A stretch of DNA of 44,551 nt from Actinomycetota bacterium. Its GTDB lineage: Bacteria > Actinomycetota > Acidimicrobiia > Spongiisociales > UBA5794. The notes beneath the pieces are model-generated. The model was given only the letters and a program-made list of their open reading frames with translations, ran no database searches and was not told where the DNA came from. The translations under genes were made by a program, and so were the position numbers. Positions 1-8,552 of this stretch are shown one piece after another; the first letter of the stretch is position 1; the number at the start of each line of letters is the position of its first letter. The stretch is from positions 1-44,551 of the forward strand of contig JASJYA010000003.1 of the NCBI GenBank assembly GCA_030125685.1, read 5' to 3'.

Positions 1-9
1 TTCGTCTTG

Positions 10-81
10 TGGGCGATACTGGATTTGAACCAGTGACCCCTGCCGTGTCGAGGCAGTGCTCTGCCGCTGAGCTAATCGCCC
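10..81 (-). tRNA. tRNA-Val (anticodon GAC)
   Basis: Reverse complement folds as a cloverleaf: acceptor GGGCGAT/ATCGCCC, anticodon stem CTGCC/GGCAG with loop TCGACAC, T arm ACTGG TTCAAAT CCAGT. Confidence 0.93.
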
Positions 82-102
82 GTAAGGTGCATGTTAACGC
101 CG

Positions 103-173
103 AGGCGACGCCGGGAATCGAACCCGGGTTCAGGGTTTTGCAGACCCTTGCCTAGCCACTCGGCCACGTCGCC
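103..173 (-). tRNA. tRNA-Cys (anticodon GCA)
   Basis: Acceptor GGCGACG/CGTCGCC, anticodon loop CTGCAAA, T loop GGTTCGATTCC, discriminator T. Confidence 0.95.
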
Positions 174-210
174 GATACTGAAGGGCGGCCGAGTGACCGC
201 CCTCGCTTCG

Positions 211-283
211 AGCGGACGACCGGGTTCGAACCGGCGACCTCAACCTTGGCAAGGTTGCGCTCTACCAGCTGAGCTACGTCCGC
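211..283 (-). tRNA. tRNA-Gly (anticodon GCC)
   Basis: Acceptor GCGGACG/CGTCCGC, anticodon stem CAACC/GGTTG with loop TTGCCAA. Confidence 0.95.
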
Positions 284-314
284 GACAGCGTGATGGTACC
301 ACGACGCGCATCGT

Positions 315-752
315 TCAAGCACCTCTGACACCGGTCGATCCGAACCCGCCAGGGCCTCTCGCCGTCTCCTCCAAGGCGTCAGATTCGAGGTATTGAGGCG
401 CCTGAACGGCCATTACGACGAGTTGAGCGATGCGGTCGCCCTCCTCGATGACGAACGGCTCCGACCCGTGATTGATCAACGCAACCTTGAGCTCTCCTCG
501 GTATCCCGAGTCGATGAGCCCAGGGGCGTTGAGGACCGTCACGCCGCTGCGAACCGCAAGGCCGCTACGCGGGAGCACAAAGCCTCCGTACCCCTCTGGG
601 ATCGACATTGACAGACCTGTGGCGACGAGCGCCCTCTCGCCGGGATCGATCGTCACAGATTCTGCTGCGACGAGGTCAGCACCCGCATCGCCGGGATGCG
701 CGAACTGAGGAAGTTGATTCGACGGGTCTCGGCGAACAACGGGTATCTTCAT
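315..752 (-). CDS. dut: dUTP diphosphatase
   Basis: MKIPVVRRDPSNQLPQFAHPGDAGADL..., PRSGLAVRSGVTVLNAPGLIDSGYRGELKVALINHG, C-terminal RGPGGFGSTG motif. Start trimmed to the ATG at 752. Confidence 0.95.
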   Translation of the reverse strand: MKIPVVRRDPSNQLPQFAHPGDAGADLVAAESVTIDPGERALVATGLSMSIPEGYGGFVLPRSGLAVRSGVTVLNAPGLIDSGYRGELKVALINHGSEPFVIEEGDRIAQLVVMAVQAPQYLESDALEETARGPGGFGSTGVRGA

Positions 753-766
753 GTGACGATTCTCCC

Positions 767-1927
767 ATGGAAGCGATATCGATGGCAGGCAGCGGCGGCC
801 CGAAAGGGCCAGGCAACGACGGTAGCTGGTTCCTCGAAGCTGTTGGCGCGATTCCCGCGGCTCCGACACCGAGCGAAACCGTCGCCGCGCTGGAACTTGA
901 GAACACCCTCGCCGAGATTGACGCCGTAGGTGCGCGCCCGGACGTCGTAACCACCTTCGACGGGAGTACCGGAACCTCGACGTCGACGTACGCTCCGACG
1001 CAGCAAACGACTCAGGCCCAACCCGATTCTGCCCCGCATCTGGCTCTGCCGGCCTCACCCCCTGCGCCCCCCCACGCCGAGGACATACGTCTCGCTCCTG
1101 TCCTTCGTACGAGACGATGGTTCCGATGGCCCACGGTTGCCTTGGGAGTCTCCATCATCGCTGCTATTGCAATTGCAGCCGTATGGGTTCCTGCCGCACT
1201 TCGTCAGGAGGCACTTGCGACTCGCCACGCCTACGCCGAGGCTTCCCTCTCGGTTCGAGAGTATCTCCCGATCAGTCAGGGGGCACTCGCTGCAATTACC
1301 GATCCAGATTCAGATTCGGAGGAATTGTCCTCTGCAATACCGGCCATCTCTGAACTCGACAGTCACGCCCACAACCTTGAGAGTGCGGCTGACGAGCCAC
1401 TCCCCCGGCGCCTCCCCCTGGTCTCGATCGAGTCTGTCGAGGTGCTGGATTCCCTGCGCGACACAGCGCAGATTCACGCTTTCCAGGCATCAGATATTGC
1501 GCGGCGCCTCGGATACGCCTACGTGTACCGCTCAACGATCCCACAGCTTCTCTCGACGGGGGATTTGCCGACCGTGGCCGACGTGCGCACAATCAACACT
1601 TTGAGCGTCGACCTTGCTTCCTCTCTCGTAGAAGCCTCGATGGCTCTCAGCGATCTCCCCGACACCGAGTCATTGGCAAATCTCAACGAGGCCGCGCGCG
1701 GCGCTGTCGAACGGTATGCGTCGTGGCAGGACGATTATCTCACGGCCCTCTCCGAAGGGAGTGAGACGGCTGCTGAGTCACTCGTCTCTGAAATGCAGGA
1801 ACTCAGGTCCAACCTTGCATCAGAACTCAGGGACGCCATGGCGCTGGTGCGATTCGAGATCGACCGCCAGATCGTCGGACTGGCGACCGAACTTGATGCA
1901 TTCCTCGCGGAGCTCACCCAGTGGTAG
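767..1927 (+). CDS. hypothetical single-pass membrane protein
   Basis: Long ORF with a hydrophobic segment (WPTVALGVSIIAAIAIAAVWVPAAL) followed by a helical soluble region. Start at 767 or 782. Confidence 0.7.
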   Translation: MEAISMAGSGGPKGPGNDGSWFLEAVGAIPAAPTPSETVAALELENTLAEIDAVGARPDVVTTFDGSTGTSTSTYAPTQQTTQAQPDSAPHLALPASPPAPPHAEDIRLAPVLRTRRWFRWPTVALGVSIIAAIAIAAVWVPAALRQEALATRHAYAEASLSVREYLPISQGALAAITDPDSDSEELSSAIPAISELDSHAHNLESAADEPLPRRLPLVSIESVEVLDSLRDTAQIHAFQASDIARRLGYAYVYRSTIPQLLSTGDLPTVADVRTINTLSVDLASSLVEASMALSDLPDTESLANLNEAARGAVERYASWQDDYLTALSEGSETAAESLVSEMQELRSNLASELRDAMALVRFEIDRQIVGLATELDAFLAELTQW

Positions 1928-2372
1928 AAGAATCACTGTCGAGCGCCGCGGCTTCCTTCTCGAAGTCACTCGCCTTCTGGAAGTCCTTGTACACAGATGC
2001 GAATCTCAGATAGCCGACTTCGTCGATATCCCTCAATCCGTCAAGAACGATCCTCCCGATCTCCTCTGCGTCGATGGACCCCTGAGAGATGTACGCAGCG
2101 CGCTCAACAGTGGCGACAAGATCATCGATGGCGTCCCTGGGAATGGGCCGATCAGCCATCGTGATCTCGACCCCCGTGCGCACCTTCGAAGCATCGAATG
2201 CCTGGCGCCTGCCATCTCGCTTGATCACAATCACCGCTGATGGCCGTTCGAATGTTGTGAAGCGATGTCCGCAGTGCGGACACGCTCTGCGGCGCCGGAT
2301 CGTGCGTCCCTCGTCGGCGGGTCTGGAATCAACGACCCTCGTGTCATCCGACGTGCAGAGTGGACAGCGCAT
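1914..2372 (-). CDS. nrdR: transcriptional repressor NrdR
   Basis: MRCPLCTSDDTRVVDSRPADEGRTIRRRRACPHCGHRFTTFER zinc ribbon plus ATP-cone. Confidence 0.97.
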   Translation of the reverse strand: MRCPLCTSDDTRVVDSRPADEGRTIRRRRACPHCGHRFTTFERPSAVIVIKRDGRRQAFDASKVRTGVEITMADRPIPRDAIDDLVATVERAAYISQGSIDAEEIGRIVLDGLRDIDEVGYLRFASVYKDFQKASDFEKEAAALDSDSSTTG

Positions 2373-2373
2373 T

Positions 2374-2407
2374 CTTACAGGTTACAGGTCTCAGGTCACA
2401 GGAGCCA
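2374..2407. repeat. heptamer array CTTACA GGTTACA GGTCTCA GGTCACA GGAGCCA
   Basis: Consecutive 7-mers of GGTNNCA form immediately upstream of the nrdR start. Confidence 0.8.
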
Positions 2408-2437
2408 AGAGACCAAGAGAACGGGGCTCCGCCTGAG

Positions 2438-2725
2438 TCAGGAAGACGTCACGGGGATCTCGATGACCTGCCCGGCTTGGAGCAGGCCGCCGTCGATACC
2501 GTTCAACTTCTCGATGACTGCTATCACGCGCCGGGGATCCGAGTCTGCCGGACCGTGCTCCTTGGCGATCTCCCACAACGTGTCGCCGGGCTGGACGCGG
2601 TAGTCAGTCGTATGTGTGACATCGCCCGTCGCCTGAACAGCAGAGGACAGGAAGAGCAGAACCGCAACAACCGTGATGGAGATGATGGAGAGCGCCCGGA
2701 ATCGTGCGCTTGCAATCACTGTCAT
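2438..2725 (-). CDS. small LysM-domain membrane protein (YneA-like position, divergent to lexA)
   Basis: N-terminal TM segment then YRVQPGDTLWEIAKEHGPADSDPRRVIAVIEKLNGIDGGLLQAGQVIEIP LysM motif. Confidence 0.85.
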   Translation of the reverse strand: MTVIASARFRALSIISITVVAVLLFLSSAVQATGDVTHTTDYRVQPGDTLWEIAKEHGPADSDPRRVIAVIEKLNGIDGGLLQAGQVIEIPVTSS

Positions 2726-2931
2726 TTGTTCGTCTCCCTGTTCCTCTGCTACCCAGTTGTCGGTCCTCCCGTCTCCGGTCGGCCCGTCTCGGATGCTGCA
2801 ATTCCCGGGCATCCCCGGGAGATCTTCAGCTCCTGCAACCGACAGTACCGACCGGGTGTGACACGTTCCGATGCCTTTGGGCGCTGCACCGTTGGTTGGG
2901 GACTTCTTGGGGAGATGACCCTCACACCCGA

Positions 2932-2947
2932 CCGAACACTTGTTCGG
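2932..2947. promoter_or_regulatory. LexA (SOS) box CCGAACACTTGTTCGG
   Basis: Matches the CGAAC-N4-GTTCG LexA operator form, located in the lexA/LysM divergent region. Confidence 0.85.
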
Positions 2948-2963
2948 TCGTGAACATAAGGTA

Positions 2964-2979
2964 TCGAACATATGTTCGT
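2964..2979. promoter_or_regulatory. LexA (SOS) box TCGAACATATGTTCGT
   Basis: Near-perfect CGAAC-N4-GTTCG operator. Confidence 0.9.
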
Positions 2980-3003
2980 TTGTCAAGTCTAACACCTGCC
3001 CTA

Positions 3004-3019
3004 TCGAACATATGTTTGG
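3004..3019. promoter_or_regulatory. LexA (SOS) box-like TCGAACATATGTTTGG
   Basis: One-mismatch version of the neighbouring boxes, just upstream of lexA. Confidence 0.75.
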
Positions 3020-3066
3020 TCGTGGTGGAAAATCCGCTACACTCGTCGTAACGAAGAGGAGGAATC

Positions 3067-3699
3067 GTGCCGGATCGCTCAAGCCTTACGACGAGACAGC
3101 GAGAGATTCTCGAACTCATCAGTTCAACGGTAGCGAGGCGGGGCTACCCGCCTTCGGTGCGCGAGATCGGCGAAATCGTCGGACTCAGTTCTCCTTCAAC
3201 CGTCCACTCGCACCTTTCGACCCTCGCCGCCGAAGGCTTCATTCGCAGGGATCCTTCCAAGCCGCGTGCCATAGAGGTCATCGTGGACGACGGCGCGACT
3301 CACATCAGCAGAGCCGCTGTGCGCGATGTGCCGCTCGTCGGCGCGATTGCAGCCGGCTCTCCAATTATCGCCGAAGAGGACATCGAAGAGATCTATCCCC
3401 TCCCGACGGAACTCGTAGGCAGGGAGCCGGTCTTCATGCTGAGAATCAGGGGAGATTCGATGCGCGACGCCGGCATCCTCGATCGTGACTACGTCGTCGT
3501 CCAGCGCCAGCAGACCGCGCGGAACGGCCAGATCATTGCTGCGCTCGTCGATGGAGAAGAAGCAACGGTCAAGACCTTCGAGCAGACCGCCGTTGGAGTC
3601 ACGCTCCATCCGGCCAACGATTCGTACGAACCTCTCGTGCTGACAGGAGGCGTCGAGATCCTCGGCGTCGTCGTAGCCGTGTTGCGCCGAATCGACTGA
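3067..3699 (+). CDS. lexA: LexA repressor
   Basis: LTTRQREILELISSTVARRGYPPSVREIGEIVGLSSPSTVHSHL HTH, Ala-Gly cleavage region (VGAIAAGSPI), GDSMRDAGILDRDYVVV catalytic Ser, EATVKTF catalytic Lys. Confidence 0.98.
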   Translation: MPDRSSLTTRQREILELISSTVARRGYPPSVREIGEIVGLSSPSTVHSHLSTLAAEGFIRRDPSKPRAIEVIVDDGATHISRAAVRDVPLVGAIAAGSPIIAEEDIEEIYPLPTELVGREPVFMLRIRGDSMRDAGILDRDYVVVQRQQTARNGQIIAALVDGEEATVKTFEQTAVGVTLHPANDSYEPLVLTGGVEILGVVVAVLRRID

Positions 3700-4455
3700 T
3701 CAGTCGACGGACCCAGCGAACGCGTATTCGGCGCCGCCCTCCATCCAGGCGCCCTCCTCGTCGAACCACACCCTGAGTACGCCGCCTGGAAGGTGCACAT
3801 CCATCGGAGAAGCAACATCGCGAATCGTGTGAGCGATGTACGCGGAAGCTGTAGCTCCCGTACCGGAGGCTCGGGTCTCCCCCACTCCCCGCTCCCAGAC
3901 GCGCACTCGGATTCCACCCCCTTCGAGCAATTCGACGAATTCGACATTTGTGCGGTTCGGAAACAACGGGTCATTCTCGATCGTAGGGCCGAGTTCGAGC
4001 ACTGGAGCCGTCTCGACATCATCCACGAAAAGCACAGCGTGCGGATTCCCGATCGCGAACGGGTGAACCTCGTGTCCGGCAATGGTCAATGTACCGGTTC
4101 TGAAGGGCGCCGGACGCCCGACGTACGCCACTACATCCTCCCCTGTCATCCTCACCGGATGATCTCCGACGGCGGTCTCAACGATAAATTCGGCGCTGTC
4201 GACCCAGTCCCTGTCGTAGGCGTACCTGGCGACACACCGCAGACCGTTGCCACAGATCTCAGCTTCGGTGCCATCGGCGTTCCAGTGGCGCATAGAGACG
4301 CGTTTCGACGACAACAGCGTCGCAACGAGAACTCCATCCGCGCCGATACCCGTACGACGTCGACACCAGTCGACTACACCGTCAGGGTCCGGTGCGTAGG
4401 GACCCTCAACGACGATGAAGTCGTTCCCGAGTCCGTGCATCTTCACAAAGTCCAT
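3700..4455 (-). CDS. dapF: diaminopimelate epimerase
   Basis: MDFVKMHGLGNDFIVVEG..., AEICGNGLRCVARY, GVGETRASGTGATAS. Confidence 0.96.
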   Translation of the reverse strand: MDFVKMHGLGNDFIVVEGPYAPDPDGVVDWCRRRTGIGADGVLVATLLSSKRVSMRHWNADGTEAEICGNGLRCVARYAYDRDWVDSAEFIVETAVGDHPVRMTGEDVVAYVGRPAPFRTGTLTIAGHEVHPFAIGNPHAVLFVDDVETAPVLELGPTIENDPLFPNRTNVEFVELLEGGGIRVRVWERGVGETRASGTGATASAYIAHTIRDVASPMDVHLPGGVLRVWFDEEGAWMEGGAEYAFAGSVD

Positions 4456-5363
4456 CCGGCAGCCTCCCCGATGCGGTTCACGACCGCTTCGATTCTCGCG
4501 TCCTCCCCATCCTGCCACGCCATCCACTGGATGCGCGGATCTCGCCTGAAAAATGTTCGTTGGCGTTTGACGAGTCCGCGAGTCGCGCGAACGGCGGCTT
4601 CGGTGGCTTCTTTCAGCGTTGACGTTCCTCTGATGAAGCCGAGCAGCTCCCTGTAACCAACAGCCTGGGCCGCGGTCCGTCCGAACCTCGGGGCGAGAGC
4701 CTCTACCTCAGCTACTAGACCGTCGTCGAGCATCCTCGCAAATCGAGCTTCGATGCGCTCACCAGAGCGATCTCCCGGATCGAACCCGAGCGAGACATGG
4801 GGAACTGTCGGTCGATACTCACGCAGCGCATCTGATTCCGGGGTATTCGCGCGTTCACTCGGCGTTAGGCCCGTGATCCTCCACACCTCAATGGCTCTGA
4901 TCACGCGGCGAGGATTCTGAAAGTCGAGAACGTCCGGGGCGGCGTGATCAACTGCGATCAAGATCTCTTGCAACTCTTCGAAGGTCGCCTCCTCAAGCTC
5001 TCGCCGGATCGCCACGTCTGTCGGAGGGAACGTCATCGGGTCGACGAGCGCCCGAAAGTGCAACCCTGACCCTCCTGCTACGACGATTCGGTCCCCTGCG
5101 GCCCCCGCCTTCTCGAGAACGGCGCGCCCCTGTCTCTGGAACTCGGCTACCGAGAAGTGCTCGCTCACATCGGCGACATCGATCAAGTGATGCGGGATGC
5201 TCTGTCTTGTTTCGAGAGACGGCTTTGCGGTGCCGATATCCATACCTCGGTAGACCTGCATCGAGTCGACCGACAGAATGGATGCATCGAAATGCGACGC
5301 TACGGCTTCAGCTGTGGTCGACTTGCCAGATGCGGTAGGGCCGAGGATGGCGACGACGTTCAG
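4443..5363 (-). CDS. miaA: tRNA dimethylallyltransferase
   Basis: Translated from a CTG at 5363: LNVVAILGPTASGKSTTAEAVASHFDASILSVDSMQVYRGMDIGTAKPS (P-loop), RRVIRAIEVWRITG. The supplied ORF starts at a later ATG and lacks the P-loop. Confidence 0.92.
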   Translation of the reverse strand: MNVVAILGPTASGKSTTAEAVASHFDASILSVDSMQVYRGMDIGTAKPSLETRQSIPHHLIDVADVSEHFSVAEFQRQGRAVLEKAGAAGDRIVVAGGSGLHFRALVDPMTFPPTDVAIRRELEEATFEELQEILIAVDHAAPDVLDFQNPRRVIRAIEVWRITGLTPSERANTPESDALREYRPTVPHVSLGFDPGDRSGERIEARFARMLDDGLVAEVEALAPRFGRTAAQAVGYRELLGFIRGTSTLKEATEAAVRATRGLVKRQRTFFRRDPRIQWMAWQDGEDARIEAVVNRIGEAAGWTL

Positions 5364-6748
5364 GAGACCGGGCTCCCGACGAGGTAGTGCGGTGCGGCCC
5401 GGGTGATTACGACCGGGAACGAGATCCCGGGTTCCCAGACGCCCGCGACATGAACGATGCGGGCGCCGCGCGTGCGGGTCGTGGCCGTCTCGGGGTCGCG
5501 CTTCGATGGACCCTCGACCATAACCTCGAAGGTGCCTCCGACCTGTTCAAGGTTCCGTTCGTAGGTGATGCCGTTCTGGAGTTGGACGAGCCGATCGAAG
5601 CGCTCCTGCACTACCTCGCCTGGCACTCTGTCACTCATCGTGGCGGCAGGTGTGCCTGGTCTCGGGGAGAACTGGAACATGAAGGCGTTGTCGAATCGTG
5701 CCTGTTCCATCACCTCAAGGGTGCGTTCGAAGTCCTCGTCGGATTCACCAGGGAAGCCCACGATGACGTCGGTCGAGGCTGCTAGCCCCGGCACGATGGA
5801 GCGCATCATCTCGAGCTTTTCAAGGAATCGGCGTGCTGTATATCCGCGGTGCATTGCAGCGAGAACGCGGTCGGAGCCCGATTGAAGGGGGAAGTGAATC
5901 TGCTCGCACACCGCATCCGTCTCGGCCATGGCGAGAGCCACATCCTCACGAAAGTCTTTCGGGTGGGGACTCGTGTATCGGATACGTTCAACGCCCGCGA
6001 CCTGGCCCACCCTCCGAAGGAGATCTGCGAAGAGCGGCTTCCGGCCATTCAGATCTAGGTCGCGGCCGTACGAGTTGACGTTCTGCCCTAGGAGCGTGAC
6101 CTCCTTCACCCCCTCCGATACGAGCAATTCGACCTCGCGAATAACGTCACCCGGCCTGCGAGAGATCTCGGGACCACGCACGATGGGTACGATGCAGAAC
6201 GTACAAGAATTGTTGCAGCCGACCGTGATCGTCACCCAGGCGGAGTGCTCAGACTCGCGCTGGACGGGGAGGCCGCTTGGGAGGATTGTCTCGGGTTTCG
6301 TCTCATCCCATATCTCGGTGACCGGTCCCCACTCGTCAACGTGGTCGAGCAGGTCCACGATTCTGTGGGTATTGTGCGTTCCGAATACAATGTCGACCCA
6401 CTCCGCGCGCTCGTGGATGAGCTCTCGCTGTTTCTGGGCGGAGCATCCTCCGACAGCGATCCTGAGGCTCGGGTTCGCGAGCTTGTGACGCTTGAGCGAA
6501 CCGAGGTAGCCAAAGAGCTTTGTGTCGGCGTTCTCTCGAATGGTGCAGGTGTTGAGCACGATGAGATCAGCGTCTTCCACGGTCTCCGTCGGCGTCATGC
6601 CGTCACGCTCCAGGAGGCCTGCGATGCGCTCGGAGTCGTGTGCGTTCATCTGACATCCGAACGTCCGGATGTAGTACCGCTGTCCCTCACGTGTACGCTG
6701 TCGAACTTCTCTGACGCCCGGCATATCGAGCGAGGTGGTCTGCAACAT
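5360..6748 (-). CDS. miaB: tRNA-2-methylthio-N6-dimethylallyladenosine synthase
   Basis: YYIRTFGCQMNAHDSERIAG, radical SAM CNNSCTFCIVPIVRGPE, TRAM domain C-terminus. Confidence 0.96.
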   Translation of the reverse strand: MLQTTSLDMPGVREVRQRTREGQRYYIRTFGCQMNAHDSERIAGLLERDGMTPTETVEDADLIVLNTCTIRENADTKLFGYLGSLKRHKLANPSLRIAVGGCSAQKQRELIHERAEWVDIVFGTHNTHRIVDLLDHVDEWGPVTEIWDETKPETILPSGLPVQRESEHSAWVTITVGCNNSCTFCIVPIVRGPEISRRPGDVIREVELLVSEGVKEVTLLGQNVNSYGRDLDLNGRKPLFADLLRRVGQVAGVERIRYTSPHPKDFREDVALAMAETDAVCEQIHFPLQSGSDRVLAAMHRGYTARRFLEKLEMMRSIVPGLAASTDVIVGFPGESDEDFERTLEVMEQARFDNAFMFQFSPRPGTPAATMSDRVPGEVVQERFDRLVQLQNGITYERNLEQVGGTFEVMVEGPSKRDPETATTRTRGARIVHVAGVWEPGISFPVVITRAAPHYLVGSPVS

Positions 6749-6775
6749 GACGCCCCAATGTGTCCGGCGAGCAGT

Positions 6776-8302
6776 CTACCGAGCGTAGTCTTTCGCACGG
6801 AATTCACGGATTACGGTTACTTCGATCTGACCGGGATACTGTAGGTCGTGCTCGAGTCTTCTTGCTATAGACCTCGCGAGCGACTTGGAAGCCATATCGT
6901 CCAGCGTACCCGGGTCGACTACGACTCTTACTTCTCGGCCCGCCTGGAGCGCGAACGCTCTCTCCACACCGTCGAAATCCATAGCGATCTCTTCGAGTTG
7001 CTCGAGACGTCGAACATAGGAGTCGAGCGCTTCCCGCCTTGCGCCGGGCCTCGCGGCCGACACGGCATCAGCAGCCTGGACGAGAACCGCGGTAAGGGTG
7101 CGGGGCTCAACTTCATTGTGGTGCGCTTCGATGGCGTGAACGATGGCGGGACCCTCACCAAACCGTCGGGCGATTTCGGCGCCTATCAGGGCGTGGGAAC
7201 CCCCGACTTCGTGGCTCACGGCTTTCCCGATATCGTGGAGGAAAGCAGCTCTCTTGACTTCGGCCTCATCCACGCCGAGCTCAGCAGCAAGCATGCCCGC
7301 AATGTGAGCTGATTCGATGAGATGATTGAGCACATTCTGTCCGTAGCTCGTTCGGTACTTCAATCGCCCAATGAGAGTGACAAGCTCAGGGTGGATCCTT
7401 GTCAATCCGACATCAAGCATTGCCCACTCACCTGCATCTCTGATCGACTGCTCAACTTCGTCTTTGGCCTTCTCATGCGCCTCCTCAATGGAGGACGGAT
7501 GAATCCTGCCGTCCTCAACGAGGCGGGTGAGGGCGAGCCGCGCAACCTCCCGACGCACCGGATCAAACGTGGACACCGAGACGGACTCAGGCGTGTCATC
7601 AACGATCAAATCTACGCCTGCAATGGCCTCGAACGACCTGATGTTGCGACCGTCCTTTCCAATGATTCGTCCCTTCATGTCGTCAGAGGGGAGAGGAACC
7701 GTCGATGTCGTAGTTTCAGCGACCACTTCGGATGCAACGCGCTGGATCACTCCTGCGAGGATGCGTCGTGAACGCCGCAACGCTTCCTCGCGTGCTCTGG
7801 TCTCGATATCTCGAACGAGAACCATCGCATCTCTTCTCGCTTCATCTTCTACCTTCTGGAGGAGCTCCTCCTTCGCAGCCCGCGAATCAAAACCGGCGAG
7901 GGCTTCGAGTTCGAGTCGGGCCTCTTCCTGAGACCGCGCTGCTTCAGCGGCCACCTCTTTCGCGGCACGCTCCATGTCGATGACGAGTTCCTCCCGTTGG
8001 GCGAGGTTCGCGCCACGCTGTTCGAGCGTCTCCGCACGGTGCTCGAGCGTCGAGCTCTTGGCATCGATCTCGACGCGCCGGTGTTCGAGCGTCGCGTCCT
8101 CCCTATCGCGATAGGTGTCAGCGAGGGCGCGGGCGTCCTCCTCCGCGCGCGCGAGGATTCGTTGAGCGTCCACTCGTGCGTCTGAGATGATCTCGTCAGG
8201 CGCGGGCGGTATCTTGATAAGTCTGCGACCGACCAGGAGCCCTCCGAGGAAGACGCCTGACACGACCAATCCGGGGATGAGCAGACTGAGCGTCTGTTCC
8301 AT
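6776..8302 (-). CDS. rny: ribonuclease Y
   Basis: N-terminal TM, coiled coil, KH domain (MKGRIIGKDGRNIRSFEAIAGVDLIVDDTPE), HD domain (FLHDIGKAVSHEVGGSHALIGAE). Confidence 0.96.
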   Translation of the reverse strand: MEQTLSLLIPGLVVSGVFLGGLLVGRRLIKIPPAPDEIISDARVDAQRILARAEEDARALADTYRDREDATLEHRRVEIDAKSSTLEHRAETLEQRGANLAQREELVIDMERAAKEVAAEAARSQEEARLELEALAGFDSRAAKEELLQKVEDEARRDAMVLVRDIETRAREEALRRSRRILAGVIQRVASEVVAETTTSTVPLPSDDMKGRIIGKDGRNIRSFEAIAGVDLIVDDTPESVSVSTFDPVRREVARLALTRLVEDGRIHPSSIEEAHEKAKDEVEQSIRDAGEWAMLDVGLTRIHPELVTLIGRLKYRTSYGQNVLNHLIESAHIAGMLAAELGVDEAEVKRAAFLHDIGKAVSHEVGGSHALIGAEIARRFGEGPAIVHAIEAHHNEVEPRTLTAVLVQAADAVSAARPGARREALDSYVRRLEQLEEIAMDFDGVERAFALQAGREVRVVVDPGTLDDMASKSLARSIARRLEHDLQYPGQIEVTVIREFRAKDYAR

Positions 8303-8552
8303 TGCTGTCCTCGCTCCCCCGTTACGCAAACGCGGCGCGCCGAGCCGGATCGGCTCGGCACACGCAGGACATACTTGGCTTAAGGCGGCGGGTTGGGGCT
8401 GAGTGACCCTAGGTTACCGGGTACCTCGGTCGCCGTATATGTCGTGTTGAATCGTTCACGTTTCGGATTCTCAGGTTTCAGTTGATTTCATGTGCCTTGT
8501 ACTGCGATGCTACAACATCAACGCTGATTCTGGAACGCGAAAACCAGATTTC

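Noticed and set aside
315-1058. 247-aa ORF start for dUTPase
   Set aside because: The first ~100 residues are low-complexity Arg-rich and overlap the divergent gene. The conserved protein begins at MKIPVV (752).
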